Made by a program: the position numbers and the translations under genes. From UKL13-2 sp038206765 (GTDB taxonomy: Bacteria; Pseudomonadota; Gammaproteobacteria; Burkholderiales; Usitatibacteraceae): a DNA stretch of 64,000 nt. This document shows, one piece after another, positions 51,375 through 59,548 of the stretch (position 1 is its first letter; the number at the start of each line of letters is the position of its first letter). The notes below the pieces were generated by a model. It was not told the DNA's origin and searched no databases. It saw only the letters and a list, made by a program, of their open reading frames with translations. The stretch spans positions 169,283-233,282 of the forward strand of contig JBBRAM010000003.1 of assembly GCA_038206765.1 (NCBI GenBank), given 5' to 3'.

Positions 51375-54300
51375 TCACCCTGGTGTGCTGCGGCGGTTGT
51401 AACGGGAATGTGGTTACTGGTTGCTACCTCTGAGTCCAGCGCTTCATGCTGATGATTGCGTGCGAAAATTGTGTAGAAAGTCGGGACAATAAACAGCGTC
51501 AAAATGGTCCCCAACGACATTCCGCCGACAATCACCCAGCCGATCATCTGTCGCGATTCGGCACCTGCGCCGCGTGCCAGTGCCAATGGGATTGCGCCTA
51601 GTACCATCGCACCCGTCGTCATCAAAATCGGACGCAGCCGTAGCACCGCCGATTCAATCACAGCCTCGCGCAAGGCCATGCCTTTTTCTTGTAATTGATT
51701 CGCAAATTCCACAATCAAAATACCGTGTTTGGTAATCAACCCTACTAACGTCACCAAGCCAATTTGACTATAGACATTCAGGGTTCCGCCAGTCAGCCAC
51801 AGCGCCAACAACGCGCCGGTGATTGAGAGTGGCACCGTGAGCATAATGACAAACGGATCAACAAAACTTTCAAACTGCGCACTGAGCACAAGGTAGATAA
51901 AGGCCAGCGCCAACGCGAAGGTTAAATAAATACTGCCTGATGAATCGCGAAATTCACGTGACTGTCCAGAAAGATCGGTCTGAATTGTGGGCGGCAGCGC
52001 GCTTTTTGTTGCGGCCTGCATAAAATCGATTGCGTCCTTGATCGCATAGCCCGGCGCTAAGTTAGCCTCAATTTTTGCCGCGCGGAGTTTGTTGAAGTGG
52101 TTCAAGCTACGCGGCGCGACGGACTCGCGTACTGTGAGCAAATTCGATAGCTGGATCATCTCGTTGTTGCGGCCACGTACATAAATATTGGTAATGTCGC
52201 CGGGGTTAGAACGATCAACATCGGCAACTTGCACAATCACATCGTATTGCTCGCCGTCTTGCTTAAAGCGTGTGACTTGGCGGCCACCGAGCATCGTCTC
52301 CATGGTGCGGCCAACCGAATCAACGCTGGTGCCGACGTCCGATATTTTGTCGCGATTGACGGCGATTTTGAGTTCGGGTTTGTTTAAACGCAAATCGGAA
52401 TCAAGATCTGAAAGCCCTGGGTTTTTTGCGGCCTCGGCAATTAAGCGGTCCACATATTTTTGCAGCTCTTCATAAGGTGCCGAAGTCATAATCACAAACT
52501 GTAGCGGCTTATCGCGACCCTGACCGAGCGAGGACGGATTGATCGCGAACGCGTTGACGCCGGCCAAATTACGGAACTTCGGTTGTAGCTCGCGTTGGAT
52601 TTCCTGCTGGCTACGGGTGCGCTCGCTCCAATCTTTGAGCCGCAAAATGACCCGGCCATCAGATGGCGTGGGTGCGCCCCCAATGGCGTTATAGCGCGAC
52701 ATCTCAGGGACTTGTTTATACATCTCCTCAATTTTTTCGATATAACCGGCGGTGTACGCAACCGTTGAGCCTTCGGGTGCGCTGACGACACCGAAAATGA
52801 TGCCGCGATCCTCAACCGGCGCGAGTTCTTGCTTCAGTACCAAAAACAGCGGCACCATCATGCAGGCAAACACGACCCAAAGTGAGATGCCGATGATGCG
52901 GCGCTTCAGTATTAGCGTGAGAATCCGCTTGTACTGGTTGGTGAGCGAAATAAAAAATGCCTCAATCGCGTTGTAAACTTTGCCGTGCTTGACTTCGTGT
53001 TTGAGCAAGCGCGAGCACATCATGGGCGACAGCGTTAGTGCAACAAATCCCGACACCACGACCGCACCGGCAAGGGCCAATGCAAACTCAATAAACAAAC
53101 GCCCTGTGCGTCCTGTTGCAAACGCCAGCGGCGCGTACACGGCGGCGAGCGTTAGCGTCATTGCAACAACGGCAAAGGCAATTTCTTTTGAGCCCTCAAT
53201 GGCGGCTTGAATGCGCGGCATGCCGGTTTCGAGTTTGCGATAAATGTTTTCTAACACCACAATCGAGTCATCAACAACTAAGCCAATCGCGAGCACCATC
53301 GCCAATAGCGTGAGGGTGTTGATACTGAAGTTAAAGATGTGCATCAGCGTGAAAGCGCCGATCAGCGAAACAGGGATCGTGACCAGTGGAATAATCGTGG
53401 CACGTAAATTCCGCAAGAATAAAAATATGACTAGCGCCACCAATATAACCGCTTCCCAGATCGTGCCAAACACGGCTTTAATGGCTTGCTCAATGAACAC
53501 GGCGGTGTCGTAAACGACGGTGAGTTCCATCCCTGGCGGCAATGTTTTTTGCAATTCAGCTGCTTCTTTTCGAACCGCAATCGATAGCTCAAGCGGATTA
53601 GCGGTGGCTTGTTTGATGATCGCAAGCGTGGCAGCGTTGCGTCCTAAAAACCGCGCAACGATGCGTTCATCACTCGCGGCAACCTCAACGCGCGCCACAT
53701 CTTTAATCCGTACAGGATAGCCGCCCGCATCTCGGATCACGACGTTGCCAAATTGCTCCGGCGTTTGTAAATCAGTCTGCGCGAGCACCGAGAATTCGCG
53801 CGATTGGCTTTCGATCCGGCCGGCCGGCACTTCAATGTTTTGGCGGCGTAGCGCATCTTCAACATCAGCGGGCCCGAGCTTATAAGCGGCCAATTTGTTG
53901 CGGTCTAACCAGACGCGCATCGAGACTTTACGCTCGCCAAATATGCGCACATCGGCTGCGCCGGGGAGCGTGGAAAAGCGTGGCTTGATGTAACGGTTCG
54001 CGTAATCTGATACTTCCAGCGGCGTATGTTTGCTGCTGTTAAAGGCAACGAACATGACGGGGTCGGCATCCGCTTCCACCTTGGCGATGATCGAATCATC
54101 AGCCGCATCGGGCAGGCGTCCGCGCACACGGGCGACCTTATCGCGCACATCGGCGGCGGCGGAATCAGGGTCGCGGGTGAGTTTAAATTTGACGTTGATC
54201 TGGCTGCGTTCAGCGCGGGAGCTTGAGGTCATGACATCAACACCCTCAATGCCTGACAGCGAATCTTCCAATACTTTGGTGATTGTTGATTCGATCACCT

Positions 54301-54469
54301 CGGCGCTGGCACCTTTGTAAACGGTTTCCACACTGACGACCGGCTCGTCAATTTTTGGGTATTCGCGTACCGAGAGCCGGCTATACGATATGAATCCCAG
54401 CAGCAGCACCGACAGACTCAGCACCGTCGCAAAGACTGGGCGCTTGATACAGAGTTCAGGCAGCGTCAT
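51371..54469 (-). CDS. RND efflux transporter, inner-membrane subunit (HAE1-like)
   Basis: A 1032-residue proton-driven pump with the usual twelve helices and two large periplasmic loops. It starts 'LPELCIKRPVFATVLSLSVLLLG'. Helix 4 has 'LAIGLVVDDSIVVLENIYRKLE' with the Asp pair used in proton transfer. 'GATMVPLTLS'-like segments ('VVAMTLTLAAVYAPLAFATG', 'VALTLSPMMCSRLL') and 'LVGLITKHGILIVEFANQLQEKG' are family landmarks. It exports drugs, dyes or other hydrophobic compounds. The ATG overlaps the adaptor stop (TAATG). No outer-membrane factor lies in the window, so it must recruit a TolC-like protein from elsewhere. Confidence 0.96.
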   Translation of the reverse strand: MTLPELCIKRPVFATVLSLSVLLLGFISYSRLSVREYPKIDEPVVSVETVYKGASAEVIESTITKVLEDSLSGIEGVDVMTSSSRAERSQINVKFKLTRDPDSAAADVRDKVARVRGRLPDAADDSIIAKVEADADPVMFVAFNSSKHTPLEVSDYANRYIKPRFSTLPGAADVRIFGERKVSMRVWLDRNKLAAYKLGPADVEDALRRQNIEVPAGRIESQSREFSVLAQTDLQTPEQFGNVVIRDAGGYPVRIKDVARVEVAASDERIVARFLGRNAATLAIIKQATANPLELSIAVRKEAAELQKTLPPGMELTVVYDTAVFIEQAIKAVFGTIWEAVILVALVIFLFLRNLRATIIPLVTIPVSLIGAFTLMHIFNFSINTLTLLAMVLAIGLVVDDSIVVLENIYRKLETGMPRIQAAIEGSKEIAFAVVAMTLTLAAVYAPLAFATGRTGRLFIEFALALAGAVVVSGFVALTLSPMMCSRLLKHEVKHGKVYNAIEAFFISLTNQYKRILTLILKRRIIGISLWVVFACMMVPLFLVLKQELAPVEDRGIIFGVVSAPEGSTVAYTAGYIEKIEEMYKQVPEMSRYNAIGGAPTPSDGRVILRLKDWSERTRSQQEIQRELQPKFRNLAGVNAFAINPSSLGQGRDKPLQFVIMTSAPYEELQKYVDRLIAEAAKNPGLSDLDSDLRLNKPELKIAVNRDKISDVGTSVDSVGRTMETMLGGRQVTRFKQDGEQYDVIVQVADVDRSNPGDITNIYVRGRNNEMIQLSNLLTVRESVAPRSLNHFNKLRAAKIEANLAPGYAIKDAIDFMQAATKSALPPTIQTDLSGQSREFRDSSGSIYLTFALALAFIYLVLSAQFESFVDPFVIMLTVPLSITGALLALWLTGGTLNVYSQIGLVTLVGLITKHGILIVEFANQLQEKGMALREAVIESAVLRLRPILMTTGAMVLGAIPLALARGAGAESRQMIGWVIVGGMSLGTILTLFIVPTFYTIFARNHQHEALDSEVATSNHIPVTTAAAHQGD

Positions 54470-55719
54470 TATTTGGCTCCCGAGGTAGGCATTGCGGGTG
54501 CATTCGAAGCCGGTGCGGGAGCTGCCGGGATTTGGGTAGCGTTGACATCGCCGTTCGACCGCGTGGCACTTGGCGCATCAACGATTTTGACCTGCGCGCC
54601 ATCTTTGAGTTTTGGTTGTCCAGCCGTTACCACTATATCGCCCGCTTTAAGACCCTGCGTTATTTCAACTTGTCCCTGTTTGCGTTGGCCGATTTCAACC
54701 TTCAGGCGTTGCGCACGGCCGTCTACTACTTTGTATAAATACTGATCTTCGCCAATGGGAAACAGCGTTTGTTCGGGAACTGTCAATGCATCTTGGCTTT
54801 CGCCAAACAACAAGCGCACGCGCGCAAACATGCCCGGCCGCAGCCTTGCTTCGCCATTTTTCACAATCGCGCGGATCACGATCGAACGGCCGTTAGTATC
54901 AACCAACGGATTAATCGCGAAGACGCGACCGTCAAAAATTTTATTTGGAAATGCATCAAGGCCGATTTGGAGCGCTTGCCCGACCGCGACTTGTTTTAAG
55001 AAAATTTCGGGCACTTTGAAATCGACTTTAAGCGGATCAACCCCTTCAAGATTGACGATGTCTTGGCCATCCTTCACATAATCGCCGAGGCTGACGAGCC
55101 GCAGGCCAACAATGCCCGAAAAAGGTGCTTTGACCTCGAGCTTGGTAAGTTTGGCGGCGGCAAGATCGTATGCGGCTTGTGCAACGCGGGCGTTGTTGTC
55201 GGCTTCATCCTTGGCTTGGCTCGAAATGAAACCTTTCTTCTGTAAGTCGATAGCGCGCTCTAGTTTTGATTTGCTGAGGCTTAAGTTGGCATCGGCTTGT
55301 GCAAGTTCGGCGCGTTGTACCGATGCATCCAGCCTGACCAACGGCGCGCCTTTGGTTACCCTTGCGCCCTCGGTGAATAAAATCTCCGCAACGCGGCCGG
55401 AAACTTCCGGGCGAATCACCACGGATTCATCGGACCGCAATGAGCCAACGGCGATGATGTTTTGCGCGAGTTTGGTGGATTGCACTTTTATCACTTCTAC
55501 GGCGGTGCCAGCGCTGCCAGGTGCGCCTTTCGCTGCCCCAGAAGCCCCGCCAGCGCTTGCGTTTTCGGTGGAGACACCCGAACGGGTGGAGGCATTTTGT
55601 GGTGGCTTTGTATCCACCGAATCCGCCTGCTTTTTGCCAAGCAAAAATGCGCCGCCGACAATGGCCAACGCGGCGACAACACTGCCGATCCAAGTAAGTG
55701 TTTTCTTCATTTGATTCAA
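54469..55719 (-). CDS. RND efflux periplasmic adaptor (membrane fusion protein)
   Basis: A 416-residue adaptor joining the RND pump to an outer-membrane channel. One N-terminal helix ('WIGSVVAALAIVGGAFLLG') anchors it. After a Gly/Ala/Ser-rich linker, the barrel-lipoyl parts ('AVGSLRSDESVVIRPEVSGRVAEILFTEGARVTKG', 'APFSGIVGLRLVSLGDYVKDG') flank a helical hairpin ('ELAQADANLSLSKSKLERAIDLQKKGFIS'). The C-terminal tail is Pro/Ala-rich. Translationally linked to the pump gene. Confidence 0.95.
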   Translation of the reverse strand: MNQMKKTLTWIGSVVAALAIVGGAFLLGKKQADSVDTKPPQNASTRSGVSTENASAGGASGAAKGAPGSAGTAVEVIKVQSTKLAQNIIAVGSLRSDESVVIRPEVSGRVAEILFTEGARVTKGAPLVRLDASVQRAELAQADANLSLSKSKLERAIDLQKKGFISSQAKDEADNNARVAQAAYDLAAAKLTKLEVKAPFSGIVGLRLVSLGDYVKDGQDIVNLEGVDPLKVDFKVPEIFLKQVAVGQALQIGLDAFPNKIFDGRVFAINPLVDTNGRSIVIRAIVKNGEARLRPGMFARVRLLFGESQDALTVPEQTLFPIGEDQYLYKVVDGRAQRLKVEIGQRKQGQVEITQGLKAGDIVVTAGQPKLKDGAQVKIVDAPSATRSNGDVNATQIPAAPAPASNAPAMPTSGAK

Positions 55720-56091
55720 GTTCTCAATTTTTGGGGAAGTCGGTGTTGACTAACGGGTCAACAAGGCGCTAATTATCGCTCGTTTGCGGCGACTTTGCTG
55801 GCCAAGCGCACGTGAGCACGGTCAAGAAAGCCAAAATGGGGCATGAAGCGCGGAAATATGGCGAATGGAAGATTGGACGCGGGCAAAAGACAGCACATGC
55901 GGCGGCGGTGGAGAAAATATCGCTGCGTTTGATGTTGCTGCGATAAATATCGCTGCGTTTAATATTGCTGCGGTGAACATCGCCGCAGTAAATATTGCTA
56001 CGGTAGATATTGCGTAGCCGAAATCTAAGCCGCTATCTACCGCTATCGGTGCTGGTATCTCGGCGCGCCGCAAGCTGTGCCGTTACGTTCT
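55720..56091. other. Upstream region of the efflux operon
   Basis: About 370 bases. It is dominated by the 15-bp tandem repeat at 55915-56014. A promoter for the efflux operon must lie between 55720 and 55914. A minus-strand frame at 55822-56073 translates the repeat, but its start is poor. Confidence 0.5.
55915..56014. repeat. 15-bp tandem repeat, nearly seven copies
   Basis: Units of the type AAATATCGCTGCGTT repeat from 55915, with divergence among copies. Because 15 is a multiple of three, a minus-strand frame reads it as five-residue repeats such as AIFTA/AMFTA/AILNA, superficially like pentapeptide repeats. Confidence 0.85.
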
Positions 56092-56307
56092 CTAAGCCAG
56101 AATATCGGGCATCAGTTGGTTTTCCAGATAGGAAATTTGATCTTTTAGCTGTAACTTGCGTTTTTTCAGCCGCTGTAGTCGCAACTGATCGTGTACCGGC
56201 ATGGTTGTCAACGAATCGATGGCGGCGTCCAAATCGCGATGCTCAAGCTTAAGCTCGATAATGCGTTGCTCGATTGCGGCGGTTGAATCGTTTGCAGCAG
56301 TTGGCAT
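56092..56307 (-). CDS. YdcH/DUF465-family small protein
   Basis: A 71-residue helical protein from the ATG at 56307. The ORF extends 14 codons further to a TTG, but that start is weak. 'IEQRIIELKLEHRDLDAAIDSL', then 'QLRLQRLKKRKLQLKDQISYLENQLMPDI' is the DUF465 pattern: an antiparallel coiled coil with a basic KKRKL patch. The function of the family is unknown; many sit beside core genes in Proteobacteria. Confidence 0.88.
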   Translation of the reverse strand: MPTAANDSTAAIEQRIIELKLEHRDLDAAIDSLTTMPVHDQLRLQRLKKRKLQLKDQISYLENQLMPDILA

Positions 56308-56791
56308 GGTGGAAAACGTTCTGGCAAGCCGTAAGAAATAACGCAGCAATATTACAGATCACCCGTAAAAAACGGCTACCTAGTCAGAGTAGATGATCAA
56401 ACACGACCGAATATACCGCGTTGTGGGAATGATTGCACGTGGGATTGCAGGCTAACCGCAAGTTGATTGCAAGTTGATTGCAAGCCAGCGGTAAGCTCGG
56501 TGTCCGCACGCGTGATCCCGCTGGCGCCTCGGAAAAAACGCTGAGATTGATTGCAAGTTAACGACAGTTGATTTTCCCCGACAATGGGAGTGTAATGTCC
56601 CGCTACGGCGGTGTGATGCTCTTGTTCTATGGTTTTAATTCGTGTTCTTCGATGTGTTTGACGCCAAACTGGCGTGCCCGAACAAAGCGGCCGTGAACGA
56701 CTGCCAAAATAAAAAAATACTATAAATCAATCGCTTATGCGATAGCTGATGTCTAAGGTAGCTAGAATTATTCAGATTGGGGAGGCTGAGC
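56308..56791. other. Region upstream of the HD-domain gene
   Basis: About 480 bases. It has two 11-bp units GCAAGTTGATT at 56458-56484 plus scattered relatives (near 56548). A minus-strand frame at 56635-56841 shows no motif. No RNA gene is seen. Confidence 0.5.
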
Positions 56792-57727
56792 ATGCAATTG
56801 CGACGCAATGATTTTGATGTGACGAACCGTGTGCAAACCACCGATCCGTTGGCCGTGCAACGAGAAATAAACCGATTATTTCGTCTCCTCTATCCTGGTG
56901 CCGCGCACAGCGCGATGGACAAAGCGTTTGCCGATATTATTTTGCTATACAACGGCGATTTCCCCGGCTATTTGGCCTGTGATACCTCATATCACGATCT
57001 CCAGCACGTCATGGATGTGACGCTGGCGATGTCACGTTTGATGGATGGCTATGAGCGCTCACGCCGCGATTCAGTTGCCTTTGGCGTGCGCTTATTTCAG
57101 CTCGGCATTATCACTGCACTGTTTCACGATATGGGTTACTTGCGCCAAGCCAGCGAGTCTAACGTTCGCAATGGCGCGGTCTACACAATCAACCATGTTT
57201 CGCGGGGGGCTGCTTTCCTGCTCGAATATTTGCCCAAAATTGGCATGGCTGATCACGCCGTCGCGGGTGCGGAACTGTTGCACTACACGGGGTTTGAAAA
57301 ACGTGTCGGTGATATTTTGATTCAAGAACCGCTTTTGCGCTTGCTTGGCAGCCTGTTGGGATCATCTGACATCGTTGCGCAAATGGCCGACCGTTGCTAC
57401 CTCGAAAAATGCCGCGACCGGCTTTATGATGAATTTGTCGACGGCGGCATAGCGGTCAAAAATACCGACCATGGCCAAGAAGTCATTTTCGCGTCGGGCG
57501 ATGATTTGGTGAAGAAAACCCCCGCGTTTTTTGAAACCGCCGTCAACCGGCTTGAATACGATCTGGGCGGCGCTTATAACTACGCGGCCACACATTTTGG
57601 CGGCTTCAATTTGTACCTCCACGCGGCCACCAAAAACATCCATTTTGCCAAGCAGGTTGGCGAAGGCCAATATTCACTGCGCCGCACCCCACCTATTACG
57701 TTACCGGAAACAACTACATTGCAGTAA
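56792..57727 (+). CDS. HD-domain phosphohydrolase
   Basis: A 311-residue protein. GGAGGCTGAGC precedes the ATG at 56792. The metal-binding HD pattern is present: 'SYHDLQHVMDVTLAM' (His68, His72) and 'ALFHDMGYLRQ' (His112-Asp113). Further helices include 'INHVSRGAAFLLEYL' and 'AGAELLHYTG', which match the later His positions of HD/PDEase-type enzymes. The substrate may be a nucleotide, but nothing here fixes it. Its C-terminus is ~100 bp from the tRNA-Arg fragment that starts island 2. Confidence 0.85.
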   Translation: MQLRRNDFDVTNRVQTTDPLAVQREINRLFRLLYPGAAHSAMDKAFADIILLYNGDFPGYLACDTSYHDLQHVMDVTLAMSRLMDGYERSRRDSVAFGVRLFQLGIITALFHDMGYLRQASESNVRNGAVYTINHVSRGAAFLLEYLPKIGMADHAVAGAELLHYTGFEKRVGDILIQEPLLRLLGSLLGSSDIVAQMADRCYLEKCRDRLYDEFVDGGIAVKNTDHGQEVIFASGDDLVKKTPAFFETAVNRLEYDLGGAYNYAATHFGGFNLYLHAATKNIHFAKQVGEGQYSLRRTPPITLPETTTLQ

Positions 57728-57830
57728 TTGCACGTTTATTGGCTTGGCTTGGCTGGGCGGGACTACGCTTCGCTGGCCATACGATTGGCGGTGCATCAGA
57801 ATGATACGGCGGCACCATCCCACAGGGAGG

Positions 57831-57878
57831 TGGTGCCCTCGACACGAATCGAACGTGTGACCCTCCCCTTAGGAGGGG
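57831..57878 (-). pseudogene. 3' fragment of tRNA-Arg (attachment site of island 2)
   Basis: Read on the minus strand, the sequence carries an anticodon-like CTCCTAA (CCT, Arg), a T-arm ACACGTTCGATTCGTGT, the acceptor strand CGAGGGC, A and CCA. No D-arm or 5' acceptor strand is found on the other side, so it is a fragment from the anticodon loop to the 3' end. This is the usual crossover segment for tyrosine integrases, one of which starts 110 bp away. Confidence 0.75.
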
Positions 57879-57959
57879 CTAAGCAACGCAAATCAATAGT
57901 ACGCATAACGCCTTGAATATTAACCAATTTCTCGCTTGCGTTCCACTTTAACATTGTGG

Positions 57960-57980
57960 AAAGTAGCGAAAAAGTAGCGA
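57960..57980 (+). repeat. Two AAAGTAGCGA direct repeats before integrase 2
   Basis: AAAGTAGCGA occurs at 57960-57969 and 57971-57980, 11 bp apart and 12 bp before the integrase start. The GTAGC core also appears in the arm sites of island 1. They are probably arm-type integrase sites. Confidence 0.6.
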
Positions 57981-57991
57981 TTGGAGATTTC

Positions 57992-58969
57992 ATGGCATCG
58001 ATTATTAAAACAGTGGCTGGCACATTCCGCGTTCAAGTAGACAACGGCGGAAAGCGTGAATACAAAACATTTCGCACTAAATCACTCGCAATGTCTTGGG
58101 CGACGCAGCGTGAAGGCGAGCTTGAGCGTGGATTGATTGCAAGCGTGGACGCAGCGCAGCGAACTGCCTTTGCAGAGGTCATTCAAGACTACCGCCTAAG
58201 AGTGCTTCCCAGTATGCGTGGACACCACGGCAAACCAGCGCTAGGGCAGTTAGAAAAACGTTTCGGGAAAATGCGGCTCATCTCGATTACGACCCGCGAC
58301 ATCATACTCTTTCGCGACGACCGCCTTTCTAATGGTGTTTCTGGCGCGACCGTCATTAAAGACTTGAATTTGATACGCGTGCTGATCGACTACGCAATAC
58401 GGGAGATGAATATTCACCTTCCAGCAAACCCAGCGCGCATTTGCAAAAACCCTAAGGCTGCGCCTTCTAGAACGAGAGTGCTGGATGCAGATGAGCAATC
58501 GCGTCTATTCGAAAAATTCGAACATCCTATGCTGCCGTTTATAACCACGCTCGCACTAGAAACCGCGATGCGGCTAGGTGAGCTACTAAACATGCGCTGG
58601 TGCGATATTGACTTCAAAAAAAGAACGCTCAATATCCCGCACACTAAGACAGATACTCCACGCTTGATCCCGTTATCGCTAAAAGCCATTGCGACCTTAC
58701 AAGCGATGCCTCGTCATATAGAAATAGAGCAGGTTTTTTATTGCTGGAAGCGTGCGGACTCATTTGAAAAGACTTTTCGACGGGCAGTTGTCGCGGCGAA
58801 ATTGGAAAATTTCCGCTTCCACGATCTACGGCACACTGCCACTAGCCAACTTGCGCAGAAGCTGCCGAATGTAATTGAGCTTGCCGCTATAACCGGCCAT
58901 ACCAGCCTCACCATGCTGAAGCGCTACTACCATATTTCTGCTGAAGATTTGGCGAGAAAAATTGCGTAG
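57992..58969 (+). CDS. Tyrosine-type integrase of island 2
   Basis: A 325-residue recombinase. The start at 57992 is chosen because TTGGAGATTTC precedes it. An N-terminal arm-binding part ('GTFRVQVDNGGKREYKTFRTKSLAMSWA') and a core-binding part come before the catalytic domain. The domain has Arg in 'ETAMRLGELLNMRW', Lys in 'IPHTKTDTPRLIPL', HDLRH (H-x-x-R), 'ITGHTSLTMLKRYYH' with the nucleophile Tyr. It is shorter than, and not close to, the integrase of island 1. It reads away from the tRNA-Arg fragment. Confidence 0.95.
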   Translation: MASIIKTVAGTFRVQVDNGGKREYKTFRTKSLAMSWATQREGELERGLIASVDAAQRTAFAEVIQDYRLRVLPSMRGHHGKPALGQLEKRFGKMRLISITTRDIILFRDDRLSNGVSGATVIKDLNLIRVLIDYAIREMNIHLPANPARICKNPKAAPSRTRVLDADEQSRLFEKFEHPMLPFITTLALETAMRLGELLNMRWCDIDFKKRTLNIPHTKTDTPRLIPLSLKAIATLQAMPRHIEIEQVFYCWKRADSFEKTFRRAVVAAKLENFRFHDLRHTATSQLAQKLPNVIELAAITGHTSLTMLKRYYHISAEDLARKIA

Positions 58970-59047
58970 ACAGCTTCAGTTGTCAATTTCAGCTTAGATT
59001 TTCCACTTCGCCCTACGAAAATATTACTGGGTTTCGAGTGACAAATA

Positions 59048-59542
59048 TTACTCTAGCGGCTTCCGCTTGGGCTGTCTGTAGTCCCAAGGTGCAACCGAAT
59101 CGGGACCTTGCCACAAACCTCGCTTATTTACTTTTGCCGCGTCTTCCGCTGCCTCGTAAAGCTTGCGATCATTGGGTGCTAGGTCTTGCTGATATCGTCG
59201 ATAGAACCACGCCATGCCGCGCTCAAGCTGTATTAAGTTGATATCAAGACCATTCACCAGCACCTTGCCAATTTGTCGCCTGTAGCGGTCCCGTTTGCTT
59301 GTTTCCACGTTTACTTTCTTGTCAAACACAAGTTCAGACAGCGATTCTTTAGAACGATTGCCGAATGGCTGTTTTTTCTCAGGAGCATCAATCCCTGAAA
59401 GTTGGATTTTGTGCTGAGCCTTGTTTTCATCCAAAACGGTAATTGTGTCTCCGTCTGTAACTCCTACAACGCGGCCAGCAATCGTTTCGGCACTAGCGGT
59501 GAATGCTATCGACAGCAGAAGAAATACAAGTGCTCTTTTCAC
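59048..59542 (-). CDS. Thermonuclease (SNase)-family nuclease with signal peptide
   Basis: A 164-residue protein. The start is a GTG at 59542, 6 bp after the stop of the restriction-modification gene. Residues 1-18 are a signal peptide ('MKRALVFLLLSIAFTASA'). The staphylococcal-nuclease fold is clear: 'AGRVVGVTDGDTITVLDE' (Ca-binding Asp), 'IQLSGIDAPEKKQPFG' (catalytic Arg/Glu region), 'KRDRYRRQIGKVLVNG' and 'ERGMAWFYRRY'. It cuts DNA or RNA, probably in the periplasm. Tight spacing behind the restriction-modification gene implies one transcript. Confidence 0.92.
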   Translation of the reverse strand: MKRALVFLLLSIAFTASAETIAGRVVGVTDGDTITVLDENKAQHKIQLSGIDAPEKKQPFGNRSKESLSELVFDKKVNVETSKRDRYRRQIGKVLVNGLDINLIQLERGMAWFYRRYQQDLAPNDRKLYEAAEDAAKVNKRGLWQGPDSVAPWDYRQPKRKPLE

Positions 59543-59548
59543 GTTGAG

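Noticed and set aside
57831..57905. Intact tRNA-Arg
   Set aside because: The T-arm, acceptor 3' strand and CCA are present, but no D-arm or matching 5' acceptor strand follows, so only a 3' fragment remains.
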